From Bergeyella zoohelcum ATCC 43767 (GTDB lineage Bacteria > Bacteroidota > Bacteroidia > Flavobacteriales > Weeksellaceae), in NCBI RefSeq assembly GCF_000301075.1, contig NZ_JH932293.1, positions 413,155 to 477,154 on the forward strand: a DNA stretch of 64,000 nt, written 5' to 3'. Below, piece after piece: positions 10,521 to 19,522 of this stretch. A program made the position numbers and the translations under genes. The notes beneath the pieces are model-generated. The model saw only the letters and a list, made by a program, of their open reading frames with translations. It was not told where the DNA came from and searched no databases. Every line of letters starts with the position of its first letter. Position 1 is the stretch's first letter.

Positions 10521-10539
10521 ATTTTTATATGAGATAGGT

Positions 10540-12756
10540 TTATAGTTTGCTTTTCTTTAGTCTCAAACTATTTCCTACTACACTTACGGAGCTCAGTGCC
10601 ATAGCGGCTCCTGCAAGCATCGGGTTGAGCAGAAATCCGTTGATAGGATAGAGAACCCCTGCCGCAATGGGAATACCGATGAGGTTGTAGATAAATGCCC
10701 AAAATAAATTTTGACGAACGGCTGCTACCGTGTGTTTTGATAAGCGAATAGCTTGTGGAATTTTGGTTAAATCTGATGAAATGAGCGTCATTTTGGCAAC
10801 ATCCATTGCGATATCAGAGCCTTTTCCCATTGCGACGCTCACATCTGCCGTGGCAAGTGCCGTACTATCGTTGATGCCATCGCCTACCATGGCTACTACT
10901 TTTCCTTGAGATTGCAGTTTTTTTACAAAGTCTGCTTTGTCTTGTGGCAACACTTCCGCTTGATAATGTTCGATGCCCGTTTGTTGGGCAATAGCTTTTG
11001 CTGTAGCCTCGTTATCGCCCGTGAGCATATACAGTTCAATCCCCATTTGCTGCAATTCTTGGATAGCTTGGACGGAATTTTCCTTAATTTTATCCGAAAT
11101 TGCCAAAACACTCAATGCTTTTTCACTATCGGCAAACCAAATTACGGTTTGGGCTTGGTGTGCCCATTCCTTGGCTTTTTCAAGTAGCTTTGCATCAATA
11201 TTGATATGATTTTCGAGCAGCAATTTTTGGTTGCCTACGAAATACATTTTATCATTAAATATCGCTTTGGCACCTTTTCCTGTGATGCTTTCAAAATCAG
11301 ATATTTCAACAGTGGTTACCGAGTGAAGTCTAAGTGCAACCGCCTCTGCTAATGGGTGTTCGGATTGTTTTTCCATGCTTAGAAGAATACTTTCAGCAGA
11401 GCTATCGTTATTTAGCCAAAGGACATCAGTAACTTCAGGTTTTCCTTGGGTAATGGTACCCGTTTTATCAAGGATAACGGCATTAATTTTATTAGCAGTT
11501 TCCAAACTTTCAGCATCTTTAATTAAAATACCGTTTTCGGCACCTTTGCCCACACCTACCATTATTGCGGTGGGAGTAGCCAATCCCAAGGCACAAGGGC
11601 AAGCGATAATCAATACCGTAACGGCGGAAATCAAACCTTGTACCCATTGATTTTCAGCACCTAAAACTACCCAAAGTACAAATGTGAGTACCGCAATGGA
11701 TAAAACAGTAGGAACAAAAACAGCAGCGATTTTGTCTGCTAATTTTTGTACAGGGGCTTTACTTCCTTGGGCATCTTGTACCGTTTTGATGATGTGAGCA
11801 AGGAGCGTTTCTTTGCCCACTTTCACTGCCTGAAACTGAAAACTTCCTTTTTGATTGATGGTTCCTGCATAGACTTTTTCGCCTTCTTTTTTCTGTACAG
11901 GTACAGGTTCGCCACTCAGCATACTCTCATCTACAAATGAGTTTCCCTGCGTTACGATGCCGTCTACTGCAATTTTTTCACCGGGTTTCACGAGGATAAT
12001 ATCCCCTGTATTTACCGCTTCTATCGGTGTAATTTTTTCGGTATTTTCATGGAGTACTACCACGGTTTTGGGTTGCAATCCCATTAGTTTTTTGATAGCG
12101 GTAGAGGTATTTCCTTTGGCTTTTTCTTCCAAATACCTTCCTAATAAGATAAAGGCGATAATCACCGATGCTGCTTCAAAATACACATGAGGATGGATAC
12201 CTATTTTGTGTAGATGCTCGGCAAAAATCATCATTACTACGCTAAAAAGATAAGCGATTCCTGTGCTGAGTGTCACGAGTGTATCCATATTGGCGGTGCG
12301 ATGCTGGGCTTGTTTCCACGCATTCACAAAGAAATCTTTACCCAACCAAAATAGGACAGGGGTAGCAAACAACCACGAAATTTCGTTGCCATAGGGCATA
12401 TCCATAAAAAACATCCCGATAATCACCACAGGAAGGGACAGAATAATCGCCCAAAACGATTTGAATTTTAGTTTTTTGAGTTTTTCTTCGTGGAGAGCTT
12501 CGAGGGTTTGTTGTTGTTCTTCTTCATTTTGGATAAGTAGGTCGTACCCGCCTTTTTGTACGGCTTTTTTTATTTCGGCAATGCTTGTTGCACTCGGAAA
12601 ATATTCCACCGTGAGATTACCCGTGGCAAAATTTACCGAAGCCGATACGATGCCCTGGGTTTGCTTTACAATGTTTTCTGCACCGCTGGCACAAGCCGCA
12701 CAGCTCATGCCAAGGACGGGAAAAGTTTGTGTGATGGTATTTTTATTTTTTGACAT
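10540..12756 (-). CDS. copA: Copper-translocating P1B-type ATPase
   Basis: Inner-membrane ATPase that exports Cu(I). 738 residues with one N-terminal heavy-metal-associated domain (GMSCAAC, Cys19/Cys22). Seen further: actuator LSGEPVPV, membrane metal site ACPCALGLATPTA near residue 386, phosphorylation motif DKTGTIT near residue 428, SEHPLAEAV in the nucleotide-binding domain, and GDGINDS hinge. The CPC motif and CxxC domain indicate Cu(I)/Ag(I) specificity. No copZ chaperone, CueR-like regulator or recognisable metal-responsive operator lies beside it, so its regulation cannot be read here. Confidence 0.96.
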   Translation of the reverse strand: MSKNKNTITQTFPVLGMSCAACASGAENIVKQTQGIVSASVNFATGNLTVEYFPSATSIAEIKKAVQKGGYDLLIQNEEEQQQTLEALHEEKLKKLKFKSFWAIILSLPVVIIGMFFMDMPYGNEISWLFATPVLFWLGKDFFVNAWKQAQHRTANMDTLVTLSTGIAYLFSVVMMIFAEHLHKIGIHPHVYFEAASVIIAFILLGRYLEEKAKGNTSTAIKKLMGLQPKTVVVLHENTEKITPIEAVNTGDIILVKPGEKIAVDGIVTQGNSFVDESMLSGEPVPVQKKEGEKVYAGTINQKGSFQFQAVKVGKETLLAHIIKTVQDAQGSKAPVQKLADKIAAVFVPTVLSIAVLTFVLWVVLGAENQWVQGLISAVTVLIIACPCALGLATPTAIMVGVGKGAENGILIKDAESLETANKINAVILDKTGTITQGKPEVTDVLWLNNDSSAESILLSMEKQSEHPLAEAVALRLHSVTTVEISDFESITGKGAKAIFNDKMYFVGNQKLLLENHINIDAKLLEKAKEWAHQAQTVIWFADSEKALSVLAISDKIKENSVQAIQELQQMGIELYMLTGDNEATAKAIAQQTGIEHYQAEVLPQDKADFVKKLQSQGKVVAMVGDGINDSTALATADVSVAMGKGSDIAMDVAKMTLISSDLTKIPQAIRLSKHTVAAVRQNLFWAFIYNLIGIPIAAGVLYPINGFLLNPMLAGAAMALSSVSVVGNSLRLKKSKL

Positions 12757-12864
12757 TTTTCTTGATTTTTATAATGCGAATTTCGTGAATTTTTTGCTAA
12801 GGATTGTTGTGGAATTTTTTTGAAGGATTGTAAGATTGCTTGTTAAGTATATTTTTATTAAAGC

Positions 12865-13563
12865 TCATTTCTTAAGCACGATTTTATTCCAAGTGGTTAG
12901 AATAATCAAAAAAACAATAAGACAAATTAATGTTACAATATTCGTTTTAATCAATAAAGTATGAATAGTAGCGGGAACAATTAGTGATTTTGTTTTTAAA
13001 ACTGAAAAAGTAAGCAAAATTGAAAAAACAATGCAAAATATGAGAAATAGATAAAATCCACCATATTGTTCAAAATCATTGAATATGAATACATGCCATA
13101 CAGCCCAAAATATTCCTGATATTAAGCCTTTTATAATTAGATTTAACTTTCCTAAATTTTCAATTAGATATCCTCGCCAAGTGTATTCTTCCATAATATT
13201 ATAAATGAATGTTATGAAACAAAATATAAATGCCCAAATATGTTCATCAATTCCTTGGTTGTTTTTGAATCCATAAATAGTATAGCCTGTAAATAGAATA
13301 ATTGGAAAAAGCAATGCTTTTACTTTTTGATTTCCTAAGAAAGAAATTTTGGATTTTTCATCTGTATAAAATTTATAAAAAAGGATTGAAACAATTAAAA
13401 TTGCAAATCCGTGATTGAAATTCCACGGTAATTGTACCTCTGTAAAAAGAGTCACAATTATTTGAAAGAGATTTGGTAGTTTCCTTGATAAAAAAGTTAT
13501 TGTTAGAATAGAAAAATAGAAGATGATAATTTTATACCAATTTACTTTTTGTAATTCTTTCAT
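12865..13563 (-). CDS. CPBP family intramembrane metalloprotease
   Basis: 232-residue membrane protein with about 7 hydrophobic segments. CPBP/Abi motif 1 is EEYTWRG (Glu125, Glu126, Arg130), and motif 2 is represented by AVWHVFIFND (His157). Members cleave prenylated or other membrane proteins, and some give bacteriocin self-immunity; the substrate here is unknown. Markedly more AT-rich than its copA neighbour, suggesting an acquired gene. No bacteriocin precursor was found next to it. A second, unrelated-looking CPBP gene lies at 19523-20209. Confidence 0.82.
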   Translation of the reverse strand: MKELQKVNWYKIIIFYFSILTITFLSRKLPNLFQIIVTLFTEVQLPWNFNHGFAILIVSILFYKFYTDEKSKISFLGNQKVKALLFPIILFTGYTIYGFKNNQGIDEHIWAFIFCFITFIYNIMEEYTWRGYLIENLGKLNLIIKGLISGIFWAVWHVFIFNDFEQYGGFYLFLIFCIVFSILLTFSVLKTKSLIVPATIHTLLIKTNIVTLICLIVFLIILTTWNKIVLKK

Positions 13564-14018
13564 TTTTCAAGTAATTTTAGTGAGTGTTTAAGGGGGGATT
13601 CATTTATTTTGTCATTAAATCAAAAATGTTCTGGAAATCAGTGTAATTCTGAATATGCTGAAATCTGTTTTTACATTTTATTATTTGTAATATGTTAACT
13701 AAAATAATTTAAAAGAGCTTTTTGTTTTCCTATGATTCTTTTTTCATTACAAAGGTATTGTTTTTAATTTTACTTTTTATCATTACAGTTTTAGATATTA
13801 TATTTCAGATATAAATAAAAATTTGTTAGTCAAATCAATGGAACCATATCCAGCTATTCAGGATGGGTAATGCTAAAAAATCACTAAGTTGAATGATAAG
13901 AGCCAAGTGTTTGGCTCTTTTTTTATGACAAAAAAGGGATGTTATTTCTGTGTCAAAATAATTTTACGCCATAATTTCTTGAAAAAAATATTGGATGCTT
14001 ATTTGATACAGAAAGGTT
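13564..14018. other. Gene-free stretch with an orphan terminator
   Basis: 455 bases, very AT-rich. No supportable frame. A strong plus-strand terminator lies at 13898-13925 with no annotated plus-strand gene before it; a ten-codon frame (ATG 13839, MEPYPAIQDG, stop) is the only coding-like fragment seen. Either a small RNA or the 3' remnant of a decayed gene could explain it. Confidence 0.4.
13898..13925 (+). terminator. Orphan intrinsic terminator
   Basis: 9-bp perfect stem AAGAGCCAA / TTGGCTCTT with loop GTGT followed by a T run. T-rich only on the plus-strand 3' side, so it terminates rightward transcription, yet no plus-strand gene precedes it for over 3 kb. Confidence 0.75.
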
Positions 14019-14783
14019 ATGATAAAAAATCCGATAATACAATCTGCTGTACCTTCGCTCATTATGCTTACGCTGATGTGGGGTGGGTTTCTCATGCAGT
14101 ATTTAGGTTTATTCAGTAATTGTGATGGTGCTATCATTTCTTTAGTACCTTCGGGGTTAAAAGGAATAGTCCTTTCTCCTTTTTTACATGGAAGTTTAGA
14201 GCATATCCTTAGTAACTCATTACCCATAGCAGTCATGGTGTACTTACTTTTTCTATTTTATTCTACCATGGCAAAAACTATTTTAATTTATGGTACTTTA
14301 ATGACGGGATTTTTGGTATGGTTACTGCCTTCTATGGATTTAGAAGCAAAGTATTACATTACCTGTATCATTGGGGCGAGTGGCGTAGCATATATGTTGG
14401 CTTTTTTTCTTTTCTTTTCGGGAGTTTTTAGAAAAAATCCGAAACTATTGACGATATCTTTATTGGTGGCATTGTATTTTGGTTCGATGATTTGGGGACT
14501 TTTTCCTGAAGAGTTTTTCCAAAAGATGGATGCTGAAAGTAAAATTTCTTGGCAATCTCATCTCTCTGGAGCGGTAGTAGGAACTATTTTCGCGTGGGTG
14601 TATAAAGGCAAAGGCGAGAAAAAAAGAAAATTCGTGTGGGAATATCCGAATTATTATAGTGAGAAGGATGATCTACTATGGCAAAAATACCAAGCAGAAC
14701 ATCCTGAAGACTGTGCTGAATTGCCCCAAATAACCATGAATGACGAGTGGGCTTATTTAGACGAAATCAGAAAAAATTCTTAA
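14019..14783 (+). CDS. Rhomboid family intramembrane serine protease
   Basis: 254-residue polytopic protein with a cytoplasmic C-terminal tail. The catalytic dyad is present: Ser121 in IIGASGVAYML and His181 in SWQSHLSGAVVG; the loop-1 HGSLEHILSN motif (His57) matches the oxyanion region of rhomboids. The last 60 residues are hydrophilic and acidic (tail with WEYPNYYSEKDDLLWQKY). It probably cleaves membrane proteins within the bilayer; substrate unknown. Sits 21 bases before dprA and is likely cotranscribed. No strong -7 box seen upstream. Confidence 0.88.
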   Translation: MIKNPIIQSAVPSLIMLTLMWGGFLMQYLGLFSNCDGAIISLVPSGLKGIVLSPFLHGSLEHILSNSLPIAVMVYLLFLFYSTMAKTILIYGTLMTGFLVWLLPSMDLEAKYYITCIIGASGVAYMLAFFLFFSGVFRKNPKLLTISLLVALYFGSMIWGLFPEEFFQKMDAESKISWQSHLSGAVVGTIFAWVYKGKGEKKRKFVWEYPNYYSEKDDLLWQKYQAEHPEDCAELPQITMNDEWAYLDEIRKNS

Positions 14784-14804
14784 ATTCGGAGAAGAATTTG
14801 GATT

Positions 14805-15917
14805 ATGAATGAGGAAGAGATTCATTATAGTATCGCATTGAGAAAATGCAGGAATATTGGGGACAATTATTTTTTTCAACTGATGAATCATTTTTCATCG
14901 GCCAAAGAGGTGTGGACTACTCATCATAAAGATATCCATGAAAAAACAGGGATTGGACTTAAGAGTATAGAAGACATTGGTAATACAAAGCATCTTGATT
15001 TCGCTGAGAAAGAAATTATTTTTTGTCAGAAAAACCAAGTGAATATCATCTTGAGACATAGAGAGCAGCTTCCTGGTTGGTTAGGAGAGTGTAATGATGC
15101 TCCTGCTATCCTGTATCACAAAGGAAATTTGCCTAAAAAAGCAAATTACCTCAGCATTGTAGGGACGAGGAATATGACGGTCTATGGGAAACATTTTATC
15201 CATGAAATGATGGAAATGCTCAGAGAAACGCTGTACCTTCATACCGTCAGTGGTCTTGCATTAGGCGTGGATACCGAAGTGCATCAGCAGTCTATTCATC
15301 AAGGTATTACCACCATTGCGGTATTAGCACATGGTTTTCATACGCTTTACCCTTCAAAAAATAAAAAATTAGCCGAAGAAATTTTAGAAAAAGGAGGTGG
15401 TTTGCTTTCAGAATTTAATAGTAGTCAAAAGCCTGACAGAGAGAATTTTATCCAAAGAAATAGAATAGTAGCAGGTATTTCTCCTGCTACCATTGTGGTA
15501 GAAACGGCTTTTGGCGGAGGCTCTATCAGTACAGCGAATTTTGCCAATGGCTATAATAGAGATGTATTTGCACTTCCAGGTAAAATTAATGATAAATACA
15601 GCCAAGGCTGTAATAAACTCATCGGTGAAAGCAAGGCAAAAGCTCTTTTTTCCATCTCTGATATGATGGAAGATTTGGGATATATCCATAAGCAAAAAAA
15701 CACTATAGGAGATCTTTTCGCCTCTCAAGAATTGCCCGAAATGAATGCTGTTCAGGAAAAAATTTATTCCGTTATTCGGTCTAAAAATGGAATTTCATCT
15801 GATGACCTTGCACTTTTGGTAGATATGAATACCAAAGATTTGATGGTAGAATTATTACAAATGGAACTTTCGGGGCTTATTCGTTGTAATTCCAGTAGGC
15901 AATATCTTGTTTCTTAG
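14805..15917 (+). CDS. dprA: DNA-processing protein DprA
   Basis: Loads RecA on incoming single-stranded DNA in natural transformation. 370 residues. Seen: N-terminal helical region, then the Rossmann-like core with SIVGTRNMTVYGK, TVSGLALGVDTEVHQQS, VLAHGFHTLYPSKNKKLA, SEFNSSQKPDRENFIQRNRIVAG and the GGGSISTANFAN block; a C-terminal winged-helix stretch begins near residue 310. Follows the rhomboid gene by 21 bases. Other competence genes are not in this window. Confidence 0.95.
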   Translation: MNEEEIHYSIALRKCRNIGDNYFFQLMNHFSSAKEVWTTHHKDIHEKTGIGLKSIEDIGNTKHLDFAEKEIIFCQKNQVNIILRHREQLPGWLGECNDAPAILYHKGNLPKKANYLSIVGTRNMTVYGKHFIHEMMEMLRETLYLHTVSGLALGVDTEVHQQSIHQGITTIAVLAHGFHTLYPSKNKKLAEEILEKGGGLLSEFNSSQKPDRENFIQRNRIVAGISPATIVVETAFGGGSISTANFANGYNRDVFALPGKINDKYSQGCNKLIGESKAKALFSISDMMEDLGYIHKQKNTIGDLFASQELPEMNAVQEKIYSVIRSKNGISSDDLALLVDMNTKDLMVELLQMELSGLIRCNSSRQYLVS

Positions 15918-16072
15918 AAAATAAAGATTTATAAAATCGTATCTTTTTAAAGATAAAATTTGTTTTTCGATAAAGAAAAATATAAAAAGTTCTGTTTTTT
16001 ATTTAAAGGGTCTGTTTTTGTCATATTTTCAATAAAAAAGCAAAATATTTTTGCATATTTATAAAAATACTC

Positions 16073-16080
16073 TAAATTTG
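16073..16080 (+). promoter_or_regulatory. -7 box (TAAATTTG) for gdhA, with TTG at 16051-16053
   Basis: TAnnTTTG with a TTG exactly 19 bases upstream, the best-spaced pair near gdhA. A second box TATTTTTG at 16046-16053 overlaps that TTG and could be an alternative promoter. Confidence 0.6.
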
Positions 16081-16102
16081 TTGGAATCATTTATATCATT
16101 AT

Positions 16103-17461
16103 ATGGAACAACATAATGTAGAACAAAAGATCCAGGATTTCGTAGCAAGAATAGAAGCGAAGAATCCTAATGAACCTGAATTCCTTCAGGCAGTAAAAGA
16201 GGTTGCGGCTACTGTAATCCCTTTCATCGTAACCAAACCAGAGTACAGCGGTAAAAAACTTCTCGAGAGAATGACGGAAGCAGAGAGAATCATCATCTTC
16301 CGAGTTCCATGGGTAGATGACAAAGGAGAAATCCAAGTAAACCGTGGTTTCCGTATTCAGATGAACTCTGCAATTGGACCTTACAAAGGAGGAATTCGTT
16401 TCCATCCTACGGTAAACCTTTCTGTATTGAAGTTCCTCGCTTTCGAGCAAGTATTTAAAAACTCACTTACTACGCTTCCTATGGGAGGTGGAAAAGGAGG
16501 TGCTGATTTTGACCCAAATGGAAAATCAGATAATGAGATTATGCGTTTTTGCCAAGCGTATATGACAGAGCTTTGTAAGCACATCGGTCCTGAAACAGAT
16601 GTTCCTGCAGGAGACATCGGGGTAGGTGCTAGAGAAATCGGGTACCTATTCGGGCAATACAAAAAAATCAGAAATGAATTTACAGGTGTACTTACAGGTA
16701 AAGGCTTGGCTTATGGTGGGTCACTCATCCGTCCAGAGGCTACAGGGTATGGTGTAGTATACTTTTGTGAAGAAATGCTTAAAACAAAAGGGGAAGAGAT
16801 TAAAGGTAAAACAGCTACCGTATCAGGTTTCGGAAATGTGGCTTGGGGCGTAGTGAAAAAATTCACCGAACTGGGAGGTAAAGTGCTTACTATTTCAGGT
16901 CCAGATGGTTATATCTATGACGAAGATGGTATCAGTGGAGAAAAAATTGATTATCTATTAGAACTTCGTGCCTCTGGAAATAACAGAGCAGAAGACTATG
17001 CCAAGAAATTTCCAAGTGCTAAATTCGTAGCAGGAAAACGCCCTTGGGAGGTGAAATGTGATATTGCATTCCCTTGTGCTACACAGAATGAACTTCATTT
17101 AGAAGATGCTCAGGCATTGGTAAACAATGGGGTAATGTGTGTTACAGAGGCTGCTAATATGCCTTCTACGCTAGATGCGATTAACCATTTCTTGGATAAC
17201 AAAGTATTATTCTCTCCAGGGAAAGCGTCTAACGCAGGTGGAGTAGCTACTTCTGGTCTTGAAATGACACAGAACTCTATCCGTCTCAATTGGACTTCTG
17301 AAGAGGTAGATGCGAGATTAAAAGAAATTATGAGAGGTATTCATAATTCTTGTAGATTCTACGGAGTAGAAGAAGACGGCTATGTGAACTATGTAAAAGG
17401 GGCAAATATTGCAGGTTTCGTTAAAGTGGCGGAAGCAATGCTGGCTCAAGGAGTAGTATAA
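16103..17461 (+). CDS. gdhA: NADP-specific glutamate dehydrogenase
   Basis: Reversible amination of 2-oxoglutarate to glutamate; ammonia assimilation. 452 residues, the usual length of the hexameric class. Seen: GPYKGGIRFHPTVN, PMGGGKGGADFDPNGKS with the catalytic lysine, PAGDIGVGAREIGYLFGQYK, the dinucleotide-binding VSGFGNVAWG, and AANMPST near the C-terminus. Its neighbour icd, at the left end of the window, makes its substrate, but the two are 14 kb apart. Codon use is that of a highly expressed gene, and it has its own promoter and terminator. Confidence 0.97.
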   Translation: MEQHNVEQKIQDFVARIEAKNPNEPEFLQAVKEVAATVIPFIVTKPEYSGKKLLERMTEAERIIIFRVPWVDDKGEIQVNRGFRIQMNSAIGPYKGGIRFHPTVNLSVLKFLAFEQVFKNSLTTLPMGGGKGGADFDPNGKSDNEIMRFCQAYMTELCKHIGPETDVPAGDIGVGAREIGYLFGQYKKIRNEFTGVLTGKGLAYGGSLIRPEATGYGVVYFCEEMLKTKGEEIKGKTATVSGFGNVAWGVVKKFTELGGKVLTISGPDGYIYDEDGISGEKIDYLLELRASGNNRAEDYAKKFPSAKFVAGKRPWEVKCDIAFPCATQNELHLEDAQALVNNGVMCVTEAANMPSTLDAINHFLDNKVLFSPGKASNAGGVATSGLEMTQNSIRLNWTSEEVDARLKEIMRGIHNSCRFYGVEEDGYVNYVKGANIAGFVKVAEAMLAQGVV

Positions 17462-17480
17462 TACCGTAACATTATTATAA

Positions 17481-17508
17481 AAAAGCCATCCTAATTAGGA
17501 TGGCTTTT
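17481..17508. terminator. Intrinsic terminator after gdhA
   Basis: Almost fully palindromic: AAAAGCCATCCTAATTAGGATGGCTTTT folds to a stem of 12 or more pairs with T runs on both strands. Lies between convergent gdhA and brxA and can act in both directions. Confidence 0.9.
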
Positions 17509-17574
17509 TATTTTATGGAAATACAGGTTTTAATAAGAAATGAGGCTATTTAGTATAGCCTCCTATTTTTACTA

Positions 17575-17985
17575 TTAACAAAACTCATCATAGGCTGCCT
17601 GAAGGTTTGCAGCAATAGCTCCTGCAGGATTCCCCTCAATGTGGTGTCTTTCTAGCATGTGTACCAATTCCCCATCTTTGAAAAGTGCCACGCATGGTGA
17701 GCTTGGAGGGAATGGTGCGAGGTGTCTTCTGGCCTCTGCTACAGCTTCCACATCAAAACCTGCGAAAGAAGTTACCAAGTGATCTGGTTTTTTTTCTCCT
17801 TGTAAAGAATGGATAACTCCCGGTCTTGCTGCTCCCGCTGCACATCCGCACACGGAATTAATTACCAAAAGCGTGGTTCCTGATTGTTTTAAAGCATCTG
17901 CTACTTTGGCAGCGTCATTAAGGTCTTGGAAACCATTATTTGTAAGTTCTGCCTTCATGGGCATTACAATTTCTGCTGGATACAT
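17575..17985 (-). CDS. Bacilliredoxin (BrxA/BrxB, YphP/YqiW family)
   Basis: 136-residue thioredoxin-fold protein. The CGC redox motif (Cys46, Cys48) in VINSVCGCAAGAARP is diagnostic of bacilliredoxins; SSPCVALFKDGELVHMLERHHIEG and the C-terminal EFC cysteine are also family features. Firmicute members remove bacillithiol from S-bacillithiolated proteins; many Bacteroidota are also thought to make bacillithiol, but no bsh genes are in this window. Convergent with gdhA; 77 bases separate its start from the pepT stop upstream. Confidence 0.93.
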   Translation of the reverse strand: MYPAEIVMPMKAELTNNGFQDLNDAAKVADALKQSGTTLLVINSVCGCAAGAARPGVIHSLQGEKKPDHLVTSFAGFDVEAVAEARRHLAPFPPSSPCVALFKDGELVHMLERHHIEGNPAGAIAANLQAAYDEFC

Positions 17986-18062
17986 AATATATATTGTTTA
18001 AAATGATTAATGGAGAATATGATATCAATTTCGTTCCAAAAAAATAATCGGTCAAAATGGCT

Positions 18063-19316
18063 TTATTTTTCTGCCTGAGCGATATTGATGATTACTTGTA
18101 CCGCTTGTTCCATCACTTCTAGAGGTACATATTCATACGGTCCATGGAAATTCATTCCCCCTGCAAAAATATTAGGGCAAGGAAGTCCCATATAAGAAAG
18201 CTGTGCACCATCTGTACCGCCTCTTATTGCTTTAACTTGAGGCTCTATACCTGCGGCTTTCATGGCTTTTTCTGCAATTTCTACAATGTGCATTTTCCCT
18301 TCAAACATTTGTTTCATGTTTCGGTACTGCTCTTTAATTTCTATTTCAGCTGTGCCCTCCCCATGTTTTTCATTGAACAGGGCAACTTGTTTTTGGATGA
18401 ATGCGATTCGGTCATTGTATTTTTCTTCGTCATGGTCTCTGATAATGTATTGTAATTTTGCCAAAGAAATATCTGCCTGAATGTCCATAAGGTGATAGAA
18501 ACCTTCAAAACCTCGGGTGGTAGCTGGGGTTTCATTGGCTGGAAGCATCTGTACAAACTCTGCTGCGAGAAGTGCTGCATTCACCATTTTTCCATAGGCA
18601 TAGCCAGGGTGTACGCTCAGTCCATGAATTTTCACTACTGCTCCTGCGGCATTAAAGTTCTCATATTCTAGCTCTCCTGTTTCACTGCCGTCCATGGTGT
18701 AGGCCCATTCTGCACCGAATTTTTCTACATTAAAAAGATGTGCCCCTCTTCCTATTTCTTCGTCTGGATTAAAACCAATAGCAATGCGTGAATGTTTAAT
18801 TTCAGGATGTGCCATAAGGTATTCCACGGCTGTTACTATCTCTGCCACGCCTGCTTTATCATCTGCTCCCAAAAGCGTAGTTCCGTCCGTAGTAACGAGT
18901 GTGTTCCCGATAAAGTTTTTTAGTTTTTCAAATTTATTCGGAGAAAGGGTAAAACCTGTTTCTTCATTGAGTAAAAGGTCTCCTCCATCATAATTTTCCC
19001 ACACTTTTGGGTTTACATTTTCCCCATTAAAATCAGGAGAGGTGTCATAATGAGCGATAAAGCCTACCGTAGGCTGGGTGTCATTTTCTATATTAGAAGG
19101 AAGCACAGCGTACACATAGCCATGCTCATCTATCTCCACATTTTCCAGATTCATACTTTTAAGCTCCTCATAGAGGTAATTTGCGATATCCCATTGCTGA
19201 GGTGTGGAAGGGCAGGACTCACTTTCGGCATCACTGGTAGAATAAATTTTAGCGTAAGTAAGGAAACGCTGTAGGAGTTTTTCTCTCCATTTTTTATTGA
19301 ATTGAATCGTTTGCAT
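18063..19316 (-). CDS. pepT: Peptidase T (tripeptide aminopeptidase, M20B)
   Basis: Zinc aminopeptidase that releases the N-terminal residue of tripeptides; cytoplasmic. 417 residues. Seen: metal/catalytic motifs GFIAHYDTSPD, TDGTTLLGADDKAGVAEI, NPDEEIGRGAH with the catalytic Glu pair, and the C-terminal GGTDGAQLS ... NIFAGGMNFHGPYE. Start ATG at 19314-19316 follows a TATTTTTG box by 14 bases. Confidence 0.96.
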   Translation of the reverse strand: MQTIQFNKKWREKLLQRFLTYAKIYSTSDAESESCPSTPQQWDIANYLYEELKSMNLENVEIDEHGYVYAVLPSNIENDTQPTVGFIAHYDTSPDFNGENVNPKVWENYDGGDLLLNEETGFTLSPNKFEKLKNFIGNTLVTTDGTTLLGADDKAGVAEIVTAVEYLMAHPEIKHSRIAIGFNPDEEIGRGAHLFNVEKFGAEWAYTMDGSETGELEYENFNAAGAVVKIHGLSVHPGYAYGKMVNAALLAAEFVQMLPANETPATTRGFEGFYHLMDIQADISLAKLQYIIRDHDEEKYNDRIAFIQKQVALFNEKHGEGTAEIEIKEQYRNMKQMFEGKMHIVEIAEKAMKAAGIEPQVKAIRGGTDGAQLSYMGLPCPNIFAGGMNFHGPYEYVPLEVMEQAVQVIINIAQAEK

Positions 19317-19330
19317 TGAAAAATTTTTTA

Positions 19331-19338
19331 CAAAAATA
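19331..19338 (-). promoter_or_regulatory. -7 box (TATTTTTG) for pepT
   Basis: Perfect TAnnTTTG on the minus strand, 14 bases before the ATG; a TTG (minus) at 19361-19363 lies 22 bases upstream. Confidence 0.55.
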
Positions 19339-19522
19339 GGGAATTAATTGATAGATGGGCAATAAGTCATAAGGAAAGCATCTTCATCAGAGAGAAAGGC
19401 GGTTAAGCTACAATTTTAATGATGTTCGCTCTATTTTTCCATCGAATCTTAATAAATTTCTTTTCAAGAAAGAACTCCAAAAATAGCTAGAAGTCATTAT
19501 AGCTAAAAATGAAACATATTTT

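Noticed and set aside
12757..12864. Copper-responsive operator upstream of copA
   Set aside because: No palindrome of the CueR or CopY type could be seen in this short AT-rich region.
13889..14119. 76-residue plus-strand frame before the rhomboid gene
   Set aside because: It begins inside the terminator stem and overlaps the rhomboid gene in another frame.
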